Positions 1 to 8,694 of a stretch of 64,000 nt of DNA are shown piece after piece. A model generated the notes under the pieces. The model was not told the origin of the DNA. It did no database searches and was given only the letters and a program-made list of their open reading frames with translations. The position numbers were made by a program, and so were the translations under genes. Positions within the stretch are counted from its first letter, which is position 1. The number at the start of each line of letters is the position of its first letter. Location: assembly GCA_018993155.1 (NCBI GenBank), contig JAGKSX010000083.1, positions 1-64,000 on the forward strand. The letters run 5' to 3'. The stretch is from Hydrogenophaga sp. Its GTDB lineage: Bacteria; Pseudomonadota; Gammaproteobacteria; Burkholderiales; Burkholderiaceae_C.

Positions 1-206
1 TCAAGACCGCCGTCGGGCAGACGCCCGCCAACTACCTAGCGGACTGGCGATTGAGCCTGGCGCAGACACAGCTGCGGCAGGGGCGCCAGGTCAAGGAGAT
101 TGCCGACGCACTGGGCTATGCCAGCGCGCCTGCGCTCTCGCGCCTGTTCAGCCAGCGCCTGGGTTGCTCCCCTCGGGAATGGCGGGAGCGGGATGGGGCT
201 ACATAG
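1..206 (+). CDS. AraC-family transcriptional regulator, C-terminal part (5' end outside window)
   Basis: The first readable codon is at position 3 and the frame runs to TAG at 204-206. The 67 residues seen are the second helix-turn-helix half of an AraC/XylS DNA-binding domain, recognisable by the order KEIADALGYASAPALSRLF followed by a G-x-SPREWR end. In this family that segment recognises DNA, while effector binding is in the missing N-terminal part, so the ligand and target genes cannot be inferred. The gene ends 122 bases before the opposing gene at 329. No start codon is visible because the window begins inside the gene. Confidence 0.85.
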   Translation, partial: KTAVGQTPANYLADWRLSLAQTQLRQGRQVKEIADALGYASAPALSRLFSQRLGCSPREWRERDGAT

Positions 207-328
207 CACCACGCCAGCGCCCACAAACCTGAGATGCGGGCGGCCCGTTCGTCCTGTCGTTGTCGAGCGTGAACGGTGACGCGTCCAAGCACGACGTGTG
301 CGTGGCGCCATTGGCGAATACGCTCAAC

Positions 329-1327
329 TCACCGACGTGCCGGCAAGTGGGTCTCGCGTAGCGGTGGCAGCAAGCGAATGTCGATGCCGTCGCGTTGCCC
401 CAGGGCCCGAATCCGCGCCATGCCAGCCGCCGTGTTGTCCAGAAGGTAGGGCATGGGAACCAACGGATGGCGCAGCGACCGGGTGAAATCATCCCAATGC
501 ACGGGGATGACGAGCTTCGCGCTGGTGTTGATCACGGCCTCGTTCCAGTACGCTTGCGCGAACCCGTCTGGTTGTTTACCGAGTGCTCCGATGCCCAGCA
601 CCACCGTGTCCGCTTTCATGCCGTCAAACGCGTGTGCTCGGAAATTTGCACTCGGCACCACGAGCACATTGCCAAGCTCGTGCTCGATGAAAAACGAGAA
701 GTTGTCGGCCATTCGGTAGTCGCTGAGCGTAGCGTGCTTCACGGGCTCAGTGATGAATCCGAAGAAAAGAAGCCCGGGAGAGTGCGGCGTCTCAATGGTG
801 GTAACCCGAAACGAGCCGATCTTGACGGGTGTGCCGACATGCAGGCGCTGCAGCTGGGGCTCCGGCGTGCCTTGCCCTCTTGCCACGTTGAGCGACGACT
901 TGGAACCATGGACCACGGCGCCTGTTTGCATGGCCACCCGTCCAGAGTCCATCGCATGATCATGGTGGGAATGGGCCACGAAGATCGCATCGATGCGCCG
1001 GGGGACGTGCCTCAAGGCGAATGCGATTTCAGCGTCGTCAGGCGTGATAGACGTCAACAGTTGCAGGAATGACGGCCGGGAGAAGAAGCCGTCGGTCATG
1101 ATCGAGGTCGTTCCATCGCTCAGTACGATGGTGCTGGTGCCGAGGAAGGTGGCGCGCAGGCCAGTGTTTGCAGGGTCGTTCTGCAAGAACACCTGAGGGG
1201 AGTCCACATCGACACTGGGTCTGATCATGGTCAACGCCCAGGCGACCAACACAGCGAGGAGCATCAACCCCAAGACGCTGATGACCAGGCATTTGAGATG
1301 TCGCAGGCTAGAGTCTTTCAATGGCAA
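329..1327 (-). CDS. Membrane-anchored metallo-beta-lactamase-fold hydrolase (UlaG-like)
   Basis: The 332-residue protein has a single N-terminal hydrophobic segment (about residues 12-33), probably a signal anchor, so the catalytic domain is likely periplasmic. The metal-binding motif HSHHDH is at residues 119-124, and later His/Asp positions (ETPHSPG near 176, PVHWDD near 277) fit the MBL fold. The overall pattern (GTST near 63, a metal motif in strand context, PVHW near the end) resembles UlaG/RomA-type MBL proteins such as NAPE-PLD-like phospholipases. The substrate cannot be told from sequence. It is transcribed in the same direction as the hydrolase at 1343-2776, 15 bases behind it, so the two probably form an operon. 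Confidence 0.8.
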   Translation of the reverse strand: MPLKDSSLRHLKCLVISVLGLMLLAVLVAWALTMIRPSVDVDSPQVFLQNDPANTGLRATFLGTSTIVLSDGTTSIMTDGFFSRPSFLQLLTSITPDDAEIAFALRHVPRRIDAIFVAHSHHDHAMDSGRVAMQTGAVVHGSKSSLNVARGQGTPEPQLQRLHVGTPVKIGSFRVTTIETPHSPGLLFFGFITEPVKHATLSDYRMADNFSFFIEHELGNVLVVPSANFRAHAFDGMKADTVVLGIGALGKQPDGFAQAYWNEAVINTSAKLVIPVHWDDFTRSLRHPLVPMPYLLDNTAAGMARIRALGQRDGIDIRLLPPLRETHLPARR

Positions 1328-1342
1328 CCTTCAAGAGTCAAT

Positions 1343-2776
1343 CTATTGATCGGATGTCACTGGCTCGCTCAGTGGCGCGCCGGTTGGTGCAGGCAGCGCT
1401 GGGGCCGAGTCCGATCTTGCAGACGATTCCTTGAGCAAAACCAGGTCAATAAAACACCAGAAATTGAGACCCGAGATATTGTTGTGATCCCTCATGATGG
1501 TGGTCTCGTCCAGCTTGACCACCCAATAGGGCGAGTAGGGGTGTGACTGGCCAACCAAGTGCTCGATTTGCATTTGCTTCGGTATTCCTGTTTGCCCCAG
1601 CGAATTCCAACCTTCGCCCTTGCTTATCCAACCCTCTCCGTTGACAGGCGACGTTCTGTCCTGGATGGACCGCGCAATTTTTCGCTGAACGGACTCACGC
1701 AACCAGCCCTCTTTGACCTGGCATTCATTTCCATCACGGCGATGACTCATGCCAAGTTTGTGGGTCTGGTAGGGTTTAAATTGACCCATCGTCGTTCGGT
1801 CCATCTCGGCCTGGTCAACCTCGAGCTCGTCGGTGCGTCGCCGATGTTGCGGAGGAAGGTAAACCCGATGGAATTCCAAGCTCGTGCTGAGCCAACGTCC
1901 AATGGGGAACAGGGTCGTCGCCGCCCAATCGCCAGGTGTGGCGGCAACGATCAGGCGCACCGGCTGCATCGGTTCGAATCCCCGGCGACGGGCGTGTGCC
2001 TGACTTGCGTCGTAAAGCGGTGAAAACCGCATGGCTTCAATGGCAGGGTTGATGAGAACGACCAGATCACCGAACCCACGAACGGCATCGACGCCGGGCT
2101 CCGTTTCCGCCTGAATCAGGCGCTGCAGGAGCGTCTGGTGCACCGCGTTGTAGAGAGCCGAGGCACCGAAGCTGTGCCCGGTGAGGACCAGTGCGTTCTT
2201 GTGTTCTTTGTTCGCCTTAATCAACTCCAGTTCAAGCAGGAAGCCCACGAGTGCATTTCGTCCCACTTCTTCGCTGGTATTTTTTCGGTCCCAGAACGTG
2301 GCGGTGTTCAGATACGGAACGTCGATCGAGTCACCACGCCAACCGATGTAGATGCCGACGACCTCCTTGCCCGGGAGCCGGCGCTTGGCATCGCCCAGGC
2401 GGCGTCTGAAGCTGTCTATGCTCCCATCCTCCGGAGCAGCGCTGTGGTGCCAGCCATGAATGAAAACCACCACATACAGGTTCTCTTTCTTTTCGAGGTA
2501 ATTCAGTATGGAACGCTGCTGGCTTTTGTCCATGCGATTGTCGAAAAAAATCCCCTGGTCGTCGATTTCGACAAAACCCAGGATAAAACCTTCCTTCGTC
2601 TTGACCAAAGCACTTGTGTCGCACTTATTTTGCGTTTCATCGCAAAGCTGGGCCGTGTCGTGTCGGTAAGCTTCTTTGGCCGCACAACTCGCCAAGCCTA
2701 AACACAGCAAGGCCGCGAGCGCTGCCATAGAGAGGCAATGCCACCTTTGCACCCATGAAAGTTCGCCGTGCTTCAT
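1343..2776 (-). CDS. Putative lipoprotein with alpha/beta-hydrolase fold
   Basis: The start at 2776 is chosen over an upstream in-frame codon at 2821 because it has a GGAG ribosome site just before it and opens a proper lipoprotein signal: basic start, hydrophobic core and lipobox LASC with Cys31. The 477-residue protein has the two classic alpha/beta-hydrolase landmarks, an oxyanion-side HG motif (IHGW, near residue 97) and the nucleophile elbow GHSFG (Ser202). This suggests an outer-membrane or periplasmic esterase/lipase-like enzyme; no substrate is evident. Several proteins of this type in Burkholderiales are annotated only as hypothetical. It probably forms a two-gene operon with the downstream MBL-fold hydrolase. 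Confidence 0.7.
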   Translation of the reverse strand: MKHGELSWVQRWHCLSMAALAALLCLGLASCAAKEAYRHDTAQLCDETQNKCDTSALVKTKEGFILGFVEIDDQGIFFDNRMDKSQQRSILNYLEKKENLYVVVFIHGWHHSAAPEDGSIDSFRRRLGDAKRRLPGKEVVGIYIGWRGDSIDVPYLNTATFWDRKNTSEEVGRNALVGFLLELELIKANKEHKNALVLTGHSFGASALYNAVHQTLLQRLIQAETEPGVDAVRGFGDLVVLINPAIEAMRFSPLYDASQAHARRRGFEPMQPVRLIVAATPGDWAATTLFPIGRWLSTSLEFHRVYLPPQHRRRTDELEVDQAEMDRTTMGQFKPYQTHKLGMSHRRDGNECQVKEGWLRESVQRKIARSIQDRTSPVNGEGWISKGEGWNSLGQTGIPKQMQIEHLVGQSHPYSPYWVVKLDETTIMRDHNNISGLNFWCFIDLVLLKESSARSDSAPALPAPTGAPLSEPVTSDQ

Positions 2777-2897
2777 GCTGGCTCCAAACAAGGCACCTCT
2801 GTGCGACGAAGCGATTGTCAACCCAGTGGAGAGATTTCAACAGGGGAAGTGATCCCCCAAATTTGCATAAAGCAGACTTTCCCTCTTCCTATCAGGC

Positions 2898-2923
2898 AAA
2901 AAAAAGCCACCCCGAAGGGTGGC
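2898..2923 (-). terminator. Rho-independent terminator of aceA
   Basis: On the minus strand a GCCACCC/GGGTGGC stem (2906-2923) with a short TTCG-type loop is followed by eight T residues (2898-2905). It lies about 30 bases past the aceA stop codon. Confidence 0.88.
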
Positions 2924-2953
2924 CCTGTCTCCTCAACCCCTGATGGGGTGAGT

Positions 2954-4285
2954 TCAGTGGAACTGCTCTTCCTCGGTCGAGCCCGTCAGCGCCTTCACGC
3001 TCGAAGAACCACCCTGGATCACCGTGGTCACGTCGTCGAAGTAACCCGCGCCCACTTCCTGCTGGTGCGACACGAAGGTGTAGCCCTTGTCGCGTGCGGC
3101 GAATTCCGGCTCCTGCACCATTTCCGTGTAGTGCTTCATGCCTTCGCCGCGGGCGTAGGCGTGGGCGAACTGGAAGGTGTTGAACCAGTTGATGTGGATG
3201 CCGGCCAGCGTGATGAACTGGTACTTGTAGCCCAGCGCGGCCAGGTCTTCCTGGAACGAGGCGATCTGCTTGTCGTTGAGGTTCTTCTTCCAGTTGAACG
3301 AGGGCGAGCAGTTGTACGACAGCAGCTTGCCGGGGCAGGCGGCTTGCACGGCTTGCGCGAATTCGCGGGCGAAGCCGATGTCGGGCACACCGGTTTCGCA
3401 CCACACGAGGTCGGCGTACGGCGCGTAGGCCACGCCGCGGCTGATGGCTTGCTCCAGGCCGTTCTTGACGCGGTAGAAGCCTTCTTGCGTGCGCTCGCCG
3501 GTGAGGAAGGGCTTGTCGTTGGCGTCGTGGTCGCTGGTGATCAGGTTGGCGGCTTCGGCGTCGGTGCGGGCCAGCACGATGGTGGACACACCCATCACGT
3601 CGGCGGCGAAGCGCGCGGCGATCAGCTTCTCGCAGGCTTCGTGCGTGGGCACGAGCACCTTGCCACCCATGTGGCCGCATTTCTTCACGGCGGCCAGTTG
3701 GTCTTCGAAGTGCACGCCGGCGGCACCGGCGGCGATCATGTTCTTCATGAGTTCGAAGGCGTTGAGCACGCCGCCGAAGCCGGCTTCCGCATCGGCCACG
3801 ATGGGCAGGAAGTAGTCGATGAATTCCGGGCTGCCCGGCTCGATGCCACGGCCCCACTGGATTTCGTCGGCGCGCTTGAAGGTGTTGTTGATGCGGCGGA
3901 CCATGGTGGGCACCGAGTCGTAGGCGTAGAGCGACTGGTCGGGGTACATGGTTTCCGAGGTGTTGCCGTCGGCGGCGACTTGCCAGCCCGAGAGGTACAC
4001 GGCTTCCAGGCCGGCCTTGGCCTGTTGCATGGCCTGGCCGGCGGAGATGGCGCCGAAGGCGTTCACGTAGCCCTTCTTGGCGCCACCGTTGACCTTGTCC
4101 CACAGTTTCTCGGCGCCGCGCTTGGCCAGCGTGTGCTCGATCTGCATGCTGCCGCGCAGGCGCACGACGTCGGCGGCGCTGTAGCCGCGCTTCACACCCT
4201 TCCAGCGCGGGTTGGTCGCCCAGTCTTTCTCCAGGGCTTCGATCTGTTGGGCGCGGCTCAGTTGCTCGGTCAGGGATTGCGGCAT
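2954..4285 (-). CDS. aceA: Isocitrate lyase
   Basis: Cleaves isocitrate to glyoxylate and succinate, the first glyoxylate-shunt step, needed for growth on acetate and fatty acids. The 443-residue protein carries the signature KKCGHMGGK with the catalytic cysteine, and the substrate loop region SPSFNW. The start at 4285 (MPQSLTEQ) has a GGAG site 8 bases upstream; an in-frame start at 4330 would add 15 residues with no family support. The gene is monocistronic: its own terminator follows and a repeat-rich control region precedes it. acs, which makes the acetyl-CoA that feeds the shunt, is also in this window (39406-41400). Confidence 0.97.
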   Translation of the reverse strand: MPQSLTEQLSRAQQIEALEKDWATNPRWKGVKRGYSAADVVRLRGSMQIEHTLAKRGAEKLWDKVNGGAKKGYVNAFGAISAGQAMQQAKAGLEAVYLSGWQVAADGNTSETMYPDQSLYAYDSVPTMVRRINNTFKRADEIQWGRGIEPGSPEFIDYFLPIVADAEAGFGGVLNAFELMKNMIAAGAAGVHFEDQLAAVKKCGHMGGKVLVPTHEACEKLIAARFAADVMGVSTIVLARTDAEAANLITSDHDANDKPFLTGERTQEGFYRVKNGLEQAISRGVAYAPYADLVWCETGVPDIGFAREFAQAVQAACPGKLLSYNCSPSFNWKKNLNDKQIASFQEDLAALGYKYQFITLAGIHINWFNTFQFAHAYARGEGMKHYTEMVQEPEFAARDKGYTFVSHQQEVGAGYFDDVTTVIQGGSSSVKALTGSTEEEQFH

Positions 4286-4350
4286 TTGAATACTCCGTGA
4301 GGTTGATGGATCGGGGCGGCTGGCTTGCATGCAAACGCGGTGCCGTTGAG

Positions 4351-4404
4351 AAGACTTTAAGTCTTATAGAAGAGTTTTGGAAGCTCTTATGTCTTATATA
4401 AGAG
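4351..4404. promoter_or_regulatory. Clustered AT-rich palindromes upstream of aceA
   Basis: Three related motifs lie 66-120 bases upstream of the aceA start: AAGACTT-T-AAGTCTT at 4351-4365, GTCTTATAGAAGAG at 4361-4374, and GTCTTATATAAGAG at 4391-4404, whose core TCTTATATAAGA is a perfect palindrome. Repeated, symmetric GTCTTAT words of this sort look like sites for a dimeric repressor or activator (GntR-like). The identity of the regulator is an inference only. Confidence 0.5.
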
Positions 4405-4441
4405 AAAAAATTTCTTGTTATTTTTCAACGTACTTTTCTTC

Positions 4442-4484
4442 AAATTTCTCAATGTAGAAATCAATTTCTTGCATTGAGAAATTT
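4442..4484. promoter_or_regulatory. Perfect 13-bp inverted repeat between aceA and the DMT transporter gene
   Basis: AAATTTCTCAATG (4442-4454) and its exact reverse complement CATTGAGAAATTT (4472-4484) are separated by 17 bases. The spacing and symmetry suit a dimeric or tetrameric regulator site. It lies in the shared aceA/DMT intergenic region, so either gene could be its target. Confidence 0.45.
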
Positions 4485-4601
4485 TCTTGCGCCGCAACAT
4501 TTTGTGTTTTCATATTGCAAAACAAACATCTCTCATCCCGGAATACCCTGAAATGCTTCAGGCATGATGCGACCCACTTTCGTGCACACCTGTCAAAAAC
4601 C

Positions 4602-5534
4602 GTGACCTCCCCGAACCGTTGGTGGGCCTATGCGTGCCTGGCCTTGAGCATGTCGCTGGTGGGCAGCTATGTGGCCCTCTCCAAGCCCCTGGTGCTGGTG
4701 TTCCCTGTGTTCCTGCTGGCCTGGCTGCGCTTTGGCATCGGCGGCCTGGCGATGTGGAACTGGTTGAAGAAGCCGGCCGACGAACCGCCCATGTCGCCAC
4801 GCACGCGCGGCCTGCTGTTCCTCGAATCGTTCCTGGGCAACTTCCTGTTCTCCATCTGCATGCTGTTCGGCGTGAGCCTGACCACCGCCGTGGCCGCGGG
4901 CGTGGTGATGTCGTCGATCCCGGCCGTGGTGGCCTTGTTGAGCTGGCTGTTCCTGCGCGAGCGCATCGGCTGGCGCAGCGCGGCCGGCATTGCCTGCGCG
5001 GCGCTGGGCATCGGCCTGTTCTCGCTGCAGAAGGTGGACGCCGGCGCGGCGGTGGCCGACACCAGCGGCCCGTTCGGCATCAGCAAGGCGCTGCTGGGCA
5101 ACCTGCTGGTGTTCGCCGCCGTGGTGTGCGAGGCCTCTTACGTGGTGATCGGCAAGCACCTCACCGAGGGCCTGGGCCCGAAGCGCATTTCGGCCGTCAT
5201 CAACCTCTGGGGTTTCGCGCTGGTCACGCCGTTCGGCCTGTGGGCGGCCTGGACGTTCGACTTCTCCACCGTCGCCCTGCCCGTCTGGGGCCTGCTGGTG
5301 TTCTACGCGCTGGCCGCGAGCGTGTGGACGGTGTGGCTGTGGATGACCGGGCTCAAGAAGGTGCCCGCCTCGCAGGCCGGCGTGTTCACGGTGATGCTGC
5401 CGATCAGCGCGGCGGCCATCGGCGTGCTGTTCATGGGCGAGCGGTTGACGTTGCTGCAGGGCGTGGCGTTCGGCATCGCCCTGCTCGGCCTGGTGCTGGC
5501 CACCCTGCCCGGCCGCGCGGCGCCCAAGGCCTGA
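4602..5534 (+). CDS. DMT-superfamily transporter (EamA domains)
   Basis: A 310-residue inner-membrane protein of about ten transmembrane segments made of two EamA repeats, typical of drug/metabolite exporters. No ATG opens the frame: candidates are TTG at 4515 and GTG at 4602. GTG is preferred because the first membrane helix begins about ten residues later, as in the family, and the extra 29 residues from TTG look non-conserved; neither has a strong ribosome site. The substrate is unknown. It is transcribed away from aceA from a shared 316-base spacer. Confidence 0.82.
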   Translation: MTSPNRWWAYACLALSMSLVGSYVALSKPLVLVFPVFLLAWLRFGIGGLAMWNWLKKPADEPPMSPRTRGLLFLESFLGNFLFSICMLFGVSLTTAVAAGVVMSSIPAVVALLSWLFLRERIGWRSAAGIACAALGIGLFSLQKVDAGAAVADTSGPFGISKALLGNLLVFAAVVCEASYVVIGKHLTEGLGPKRISAVINLWGFALVTPFGLWAAWTFDFSTVALPVWGLLVFYALAASVWTVWLWMTGLKKVPASQAGVFTVMLPISAAAIGVLFMGERLTLLQGVAFGIALLGLVLATLPGRAAPKA

Positions 5535-5541
5535 GCGTTTT

Positions 5542-6213
5542 TCAGAGGCACCACAGCCCGGTGGGTTGGGTGATGCCCATCCACAGCGCCCAACCCGAGG
5601 TGAGCGCCAGGGCCAGCCCGGCCAGGCGGATGCCCCAGCCACCCGAACGCGCGCCGCGCAGGCGCAGCAGCAACCACGGCCCGGCGGTGAGCGAGACCGA
5701 GGTGCCGATGGAGAACAGGGCCATGATGGCCGCGCCTTCCAGCGCGTTGGCCGACAACGAGGCCACCAGCAGCGCCGAGTACAGCAGGCCGCAGGGCATG
5801 AGCGCCCAGGCCACACCCAGCACCACCGGGGCGCGTGGCCCCAGTTTCACCATGGCGGGCCGGGCGCGGCGCCACACTTGCTGGCCGAGGTTTTCGATCC
5901 AGGCGGGCTGCCTGGCGCGCCAGAGCAGCACCGCGCCGAGCAGCAGCGCGGCCACATGGAACATGGTCCACACCGGCCGCAGCACGGCGGTGTGGGTGCC
6001 CAGCCAGGCCAGGCCCTGCACCGAGCCGGCGGCGAAGGCGCCGAACAGCGCATAGCCCAGCATGCGGCTGACCTGAAAGCCCAGCAGCGCCTGCGTGCTG
6101 CGCGCACCGGCCGCGCGGCCGATGCCGGCGCAGGCCGCGCCGCACATTGCCACACAGTGCGGGCCGCCCACCAGGCCCATGAAGAGCGCCGTGATCGCCA
6201 TGGAGGTTTGCAT
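5542..6213 (-). CDS. Sulfite exporter TauE/SafE-like (UreH/DsbD-type) membrane protein of the cbb3 neighbourhood
   Basis: The 223-residue protein has about six hydrophobic helices and the family hallmark GPHCVAMCG near the N-terminus (Cys20 and Cys24), plus a conserved PCGLLY motif in the middle (near residue 140). Proteins of this DsbD-like membrane family are often encoded beside cco genes and are suspected to act in metal or redox handling during oxidase assembly; that role is inferred. It follows hemN by 20 bases on the same strand, so it is probably the second gene of an FNR-controlled hemN operon. Confidence 0.75.
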   Translation of the reverse strand: MQTSMAITALFMGLVGGPHCVAMCGAACAGIGRAAGARSTQALLGFQVSRMLGYALFGAFAAGSVQGLAWLGTHTAVLRPVWTMFHVAALLLGAVLLWRARQPAWIENLGQQVWRRARPAMVKLGPRAPVVLGVAWALMPCGLLYSALLVASLSANALEGAAIMALFSIGTSVSLTAGPWLLLRLRGARSGGWGIRLAGLALALTSGWALWMGITQPTGLWCL

Positions 6214-6233
6214 GGTGGGCGCCCGGGCCGGCC

Positions 6234-7613
6234 TCAGATGATGCGCGAGAAGCGCGCGCGGTCGAGGTCGACCTGAAGGTTCTTGTCGAACACCATGGCA
6301 ATGGCGCGCACCAGGAACCAGCCGGCCTCAGTGACCTGGATGCCGCCGGGGTTCAGGCGCACCAGGCCCTCGGCGGCCAGGCCTTCGAGCACCTCGAGTT
6401 CGCGCGCGAAGTGGCTCTTGAAGCTGATCAGGTGCCCGAGTTCGATCGACTCGAACTGCACCTCGCCCTGGCACATCAGCGCCATGATCACCGCGCGGCG
6501 CAGCAGGTCGTCGCGCGTGAGCGCGAGCCCGCGCACGATGGGCAGCCGACCCTGGTCGAGCAGGTCGCGGTATTCCTCCAGTGTCTTGGCGTTCTGGCTG
6601 TAGGTGGCGCCGATGCGCCCGATGGCGGACACGCCGAGCGCGATCAGGTCGCAGTCGGGCTGCGTGCTGTAGCCCTGGAAGTTGCGGTGCAGGCGCCCCT
6701 GGCGCTTGGCCACCGCGAGCGCGTCGTTGGGCAGCGCGAAGTGGTCCATGCCCACGTAGACGTAGCCGGCGTCGATCAGCGCGTCGAGCGACATCGAGAG
6801 CATGCCGAGCTTGTCGCCCGCGCTGGGCAGCTCGGCCGCCGAGATGCGCCGCTGCGGCTTGAAGCGCGACGGCAGGTGGGCGTAGGCGTAGAGCGCGATG
6901 CGGTCGGGCCGCAGCTCGTTCACCTGCGCCAGCGTGCGCGCGAAGGACGCGGGGGTCTGCAGCGGCAGGCCGTAGATCAGGTCCACGTTGACCGACTCGA
7001 AGCCGATGCGCCGCGCCGCGGCCACCAGCGCGAACACCTGTTCGGCGGGCTGCACGCGGTGCACGGCCTTCTGCACGGCGGGGTCGAAGTCCTGCACGCC
7101 GAAGCTCAGGCGGTTGAAGCCCAGGCGGGCCAGGGTCTTCAGGCGGTCCTCGGTCACGGTGCGCGGGTCCACCTCCACCGAGTACTCGCCGCCGGGCGCG
7201 AGCGTGAAGTGGCGCCGCAGCATGGCCATGAGTTCTTCGAGCTCGGCATCGGAGAGAAAGGTGGGGGTGCCGCCGCCCAGGTGCAGTTGCGACACGCTGT
7301 GGCCCTGGCCCAGGTGCGCCACCTGCAGCTCCACCTCGCGCGCCAGGTAGCGCAGGTACTCGGCTGCGCGCGAATGGTGTTTGGTGATGACCTTGTTGCA
7401 GGCGCAGTAGTAGCAGACCGACTCGCAGAACGGGATGTGCACGTACAGGGACAGCGGCAGCGCCATCGAGCCCGCGCGGCGCTGCTGCAGCGCCTGGATG
7501 TAGTCGTTGTCGGTGAACGCCTCCACGAACCGGTCGGCGGTGGGGTATGAGGTGTAGCGCGGCCCCGGCACGTCAAAACGCCGCAGCAGCTCCTCGGAAA
7601 TGGCGTGGCTCAA
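6234..7613 (-). CDS. hemN: Oxygen-independent coproporphyrinogen III oxidase
   Basis: A radical-SAM enzyme that decarboxylates coproporphyrinogen III to protoporphyrinogen IX without oxygen, supplying haem when oxygen is scarce. The iron-sulfur motif CESVCYYC (C-x3-C-x2-C) and the GGGTPT SAM-binding motif are present, as is the HemN N-terminal sequence FDVPGPRYTSYPTADRF. The start is taken as TTG at 7613, with GGAG 8 bases upstream, giving 459 residues, the usual length. The longer frame to 7721 would place the FNR box (7666-7679) inside the coding region. A transcript starting about 41 bases from the box centre would begin near 7631, just before this TTG. Confidence 0.93.
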   Translation of the reverse strand: MSHAISEELLRRFDVPGPRYTSYPTADRFVEAFTDNDYIQALQQRRAGSMALPLSLYVHIPFCESVCYYCACNKVITKHHSRAAEYLRYLAREVELQVAHLGQGHSVSQLHLGGGTPTFLSDAELEELMAMLRRHFTLAPGGEYSVEVDPRTVTEDRLKTLARLGFNRLSFGVQDFDPAVQKAVHRVQPAEQVFALVAAARRIGFESVNVDLIYGLPLQTPASFARTLAQVNELRPDRIALYAYAHLPSRFKPQRRISAAELPSAGDKLGMLSMSLDALIDAGYVYVGMDHFALPNDALAVAKRQGRLHRNFQGYSTQPDCDLIALGVSAIGRIGATYSQNAKTLEEYRDLLDQGRLPIVRGLALTRDDLLRRAVIMALMCQGEVQFESIELGHLISFKSHFARELEVLEGLAAEGLVRLNPGGIQVTEAGWFLVRAIAMVFDKNLQVDLDRARFSRII

Positions 7614-7665
7614 GATCGAATCTCCATCAATGCTGCCACTGTGCGACAGAGTGGCCGCATTTCCC

Positions 7666-7679
7666 TTGATCCTGGTCAA
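7666..7679. promoter_or_regulatory. FNR/ANR box in the hemN-fnr intergenic region
   Basis: TTGATCCTGGTCAA matches the FNR consensus TTGAT-N4-ATCAA at nine of ten symmetric positions. Its centre is about 59 bases from the hemN TTG and 93 bases from the fnr ATG, which fits activation of hemN from -41.5 and possible autoregulation of fnr. Confidence 0.85.
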
Positions 7680-7765
7680 AAGGTGGTGAACTGATCCGTT
7701 GCCGGGGAGCGAATGCGACACGGTGGGGGGTATGCTGTAACCTTTTGCGAATCCGGACTTTTCTA

Positions 7766-8485
7766 ATGGACGCTCAAAGCATCAAAGTCGCCTGCTCGAG
7801 CTGCAACCTGCGCGAGCTGTGCCTGCCCATGGGCTTGAATCCCGATGAGATGGACAAGCTGGACAAGGTGATTTCCAAGCGCCGGCGCATCAAGCGCGGC
7901 ACGTCGCTGTTCAGCGTGGGCGACAAGTTCACGTCGCTGTACGCCGTGCGCTCGGGTTTCTTCAAGACCTGCGTGACCACGGCCGACGGCCGCGACCAGG
8001 TGACGGGCTTCCAGATGACGGGCGAGATCATCGGCCTGGACGGCATCGTGAGCGACCACCATTCCTGCAACGCGGTGGCGCTGGAAGATGCCGAGGTCTG
8101 CGTGATGCCGTTCGACCAGGTCGAAGAGCTCTCGCGCGAGTTCACCACCCTGCAGCACCACGTGCACAAGATCATGAGCCGCGAGATCGTGCGCGACCAT
8201 GGCGTGATGCTGCTGCTGGGCAGCATGCGCGCCGAAGAGCGCCTCGCGGCCTTCCTGCTCAACCTGGTGCAGCGCCTGCATGCGCGCGGCTTCTCGCAGT
8301 CCGAGCTGGTGCTGCGAATGACGCGTGAGGAAATCGGCAGCTACCTGGGCATGAAGCTCGAGACAGTGAGCCGCACCTTCTCCAAGTTCGTGGAGGACGG
8401 CATCATCGATGTGAAGCAGCGCTACGTGCACATCAAGAACACCGACGGCCTGCGCAGGATCGTCAATCCTCAGTCTTGCGGATGA
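7766..8485 (+). CDS. fnr: FNR/ANR-type oxygen-sensing transcriptional regulator
   Basis: A Crp/Fnr-family activator of 239 residues from ATG at 7766. The [4Fe-4S] ligands of FNR are present: Cys10, Cys13 and Cys19 in the C-x2-C-x5-C arrangement, and Cys101 in HHSC. A cNMP-type beta-roll follows, and the C-terminal helix-turn-helix contains ETVSR, the E-x2-S-R recognition residues that read TTGAT half-sites. Losing the cluster in oxygen should inactivate it. Its likely targets are in this window: boxes at hemN, ccoN and usp/ccoI. The 3' end overlaps the convergent small membrane gene by 23 bases. Confidence 0.94.
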   Translation: MDAQSIKVACSSCNLRELCLPMGLNPDEMDKLDKVISKRRRIKRGTSLFSVGDKFTSLYAVRSGFFKTCVTTADGRDQVTGFQMTGEIIGLDGIVSDHHSCNAVALEDAEVCVMPFDQVEELSREFTTLQHHVHKIMSREIVRDHGVMLLLGSMRAEERLAAFLLNLVQRLHARGFSQSELVLRMTREEIGSYLGMKLETVSRTFSKFVEDGIIDVKQRYVHIKNTDGLRRIVNPQSCG

Positions 8486-8693
8486 CCAGCAGCGCGGTCA
8501 GCGCGCTGGACGCCATCGTCACTCCCCAGAACACGAAGAAGGCCACGGTGTAGACCGCCTGGCGCGACCAGTCCAGCGGCTGGCCGAACCAGTGCAGGTC
8601 GCCCGGGTCCACCATCGCGAAGACCAGCATCTCCAGCACCGCCGCCAGCAGGAAAGCTGGCCAGGCGATGCCCATCCATTGGCGCGCCTGCAC
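8463..8693 (-). CDS. Small two-helix membrane protein at the end of the cco operon
   Basis: The 76-residue product has two hydrophobic segments (about residues 8-27 and 47-70) and a short basic tail. It begins one base after the ccoH-like gene ends, so it is translated from the cco transcript, and it runs convergently into the last 23 bases of fnr. No known domain is recognised. Its place at the end of ccoNOQPGH suggests a role in oxidase assembly or stability, by context only. Confidence 0.65.
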   Translation of the reverse strand: MQARQWMGIAWPAFLLAAVLEMLVFAMVDPGDLHWFGQPLDWSRQAVYTVAFFVFWGVTMASSALTALLVIRKTED

Positions 8694-8694
8694 T

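Noticed and set aside
2768..4300. Long open frame opposite aceA
   Set aside because: It is the antisense of isocitrate lyase in a GC-rich genome; its translation is low-complexity and has no domain pattern.
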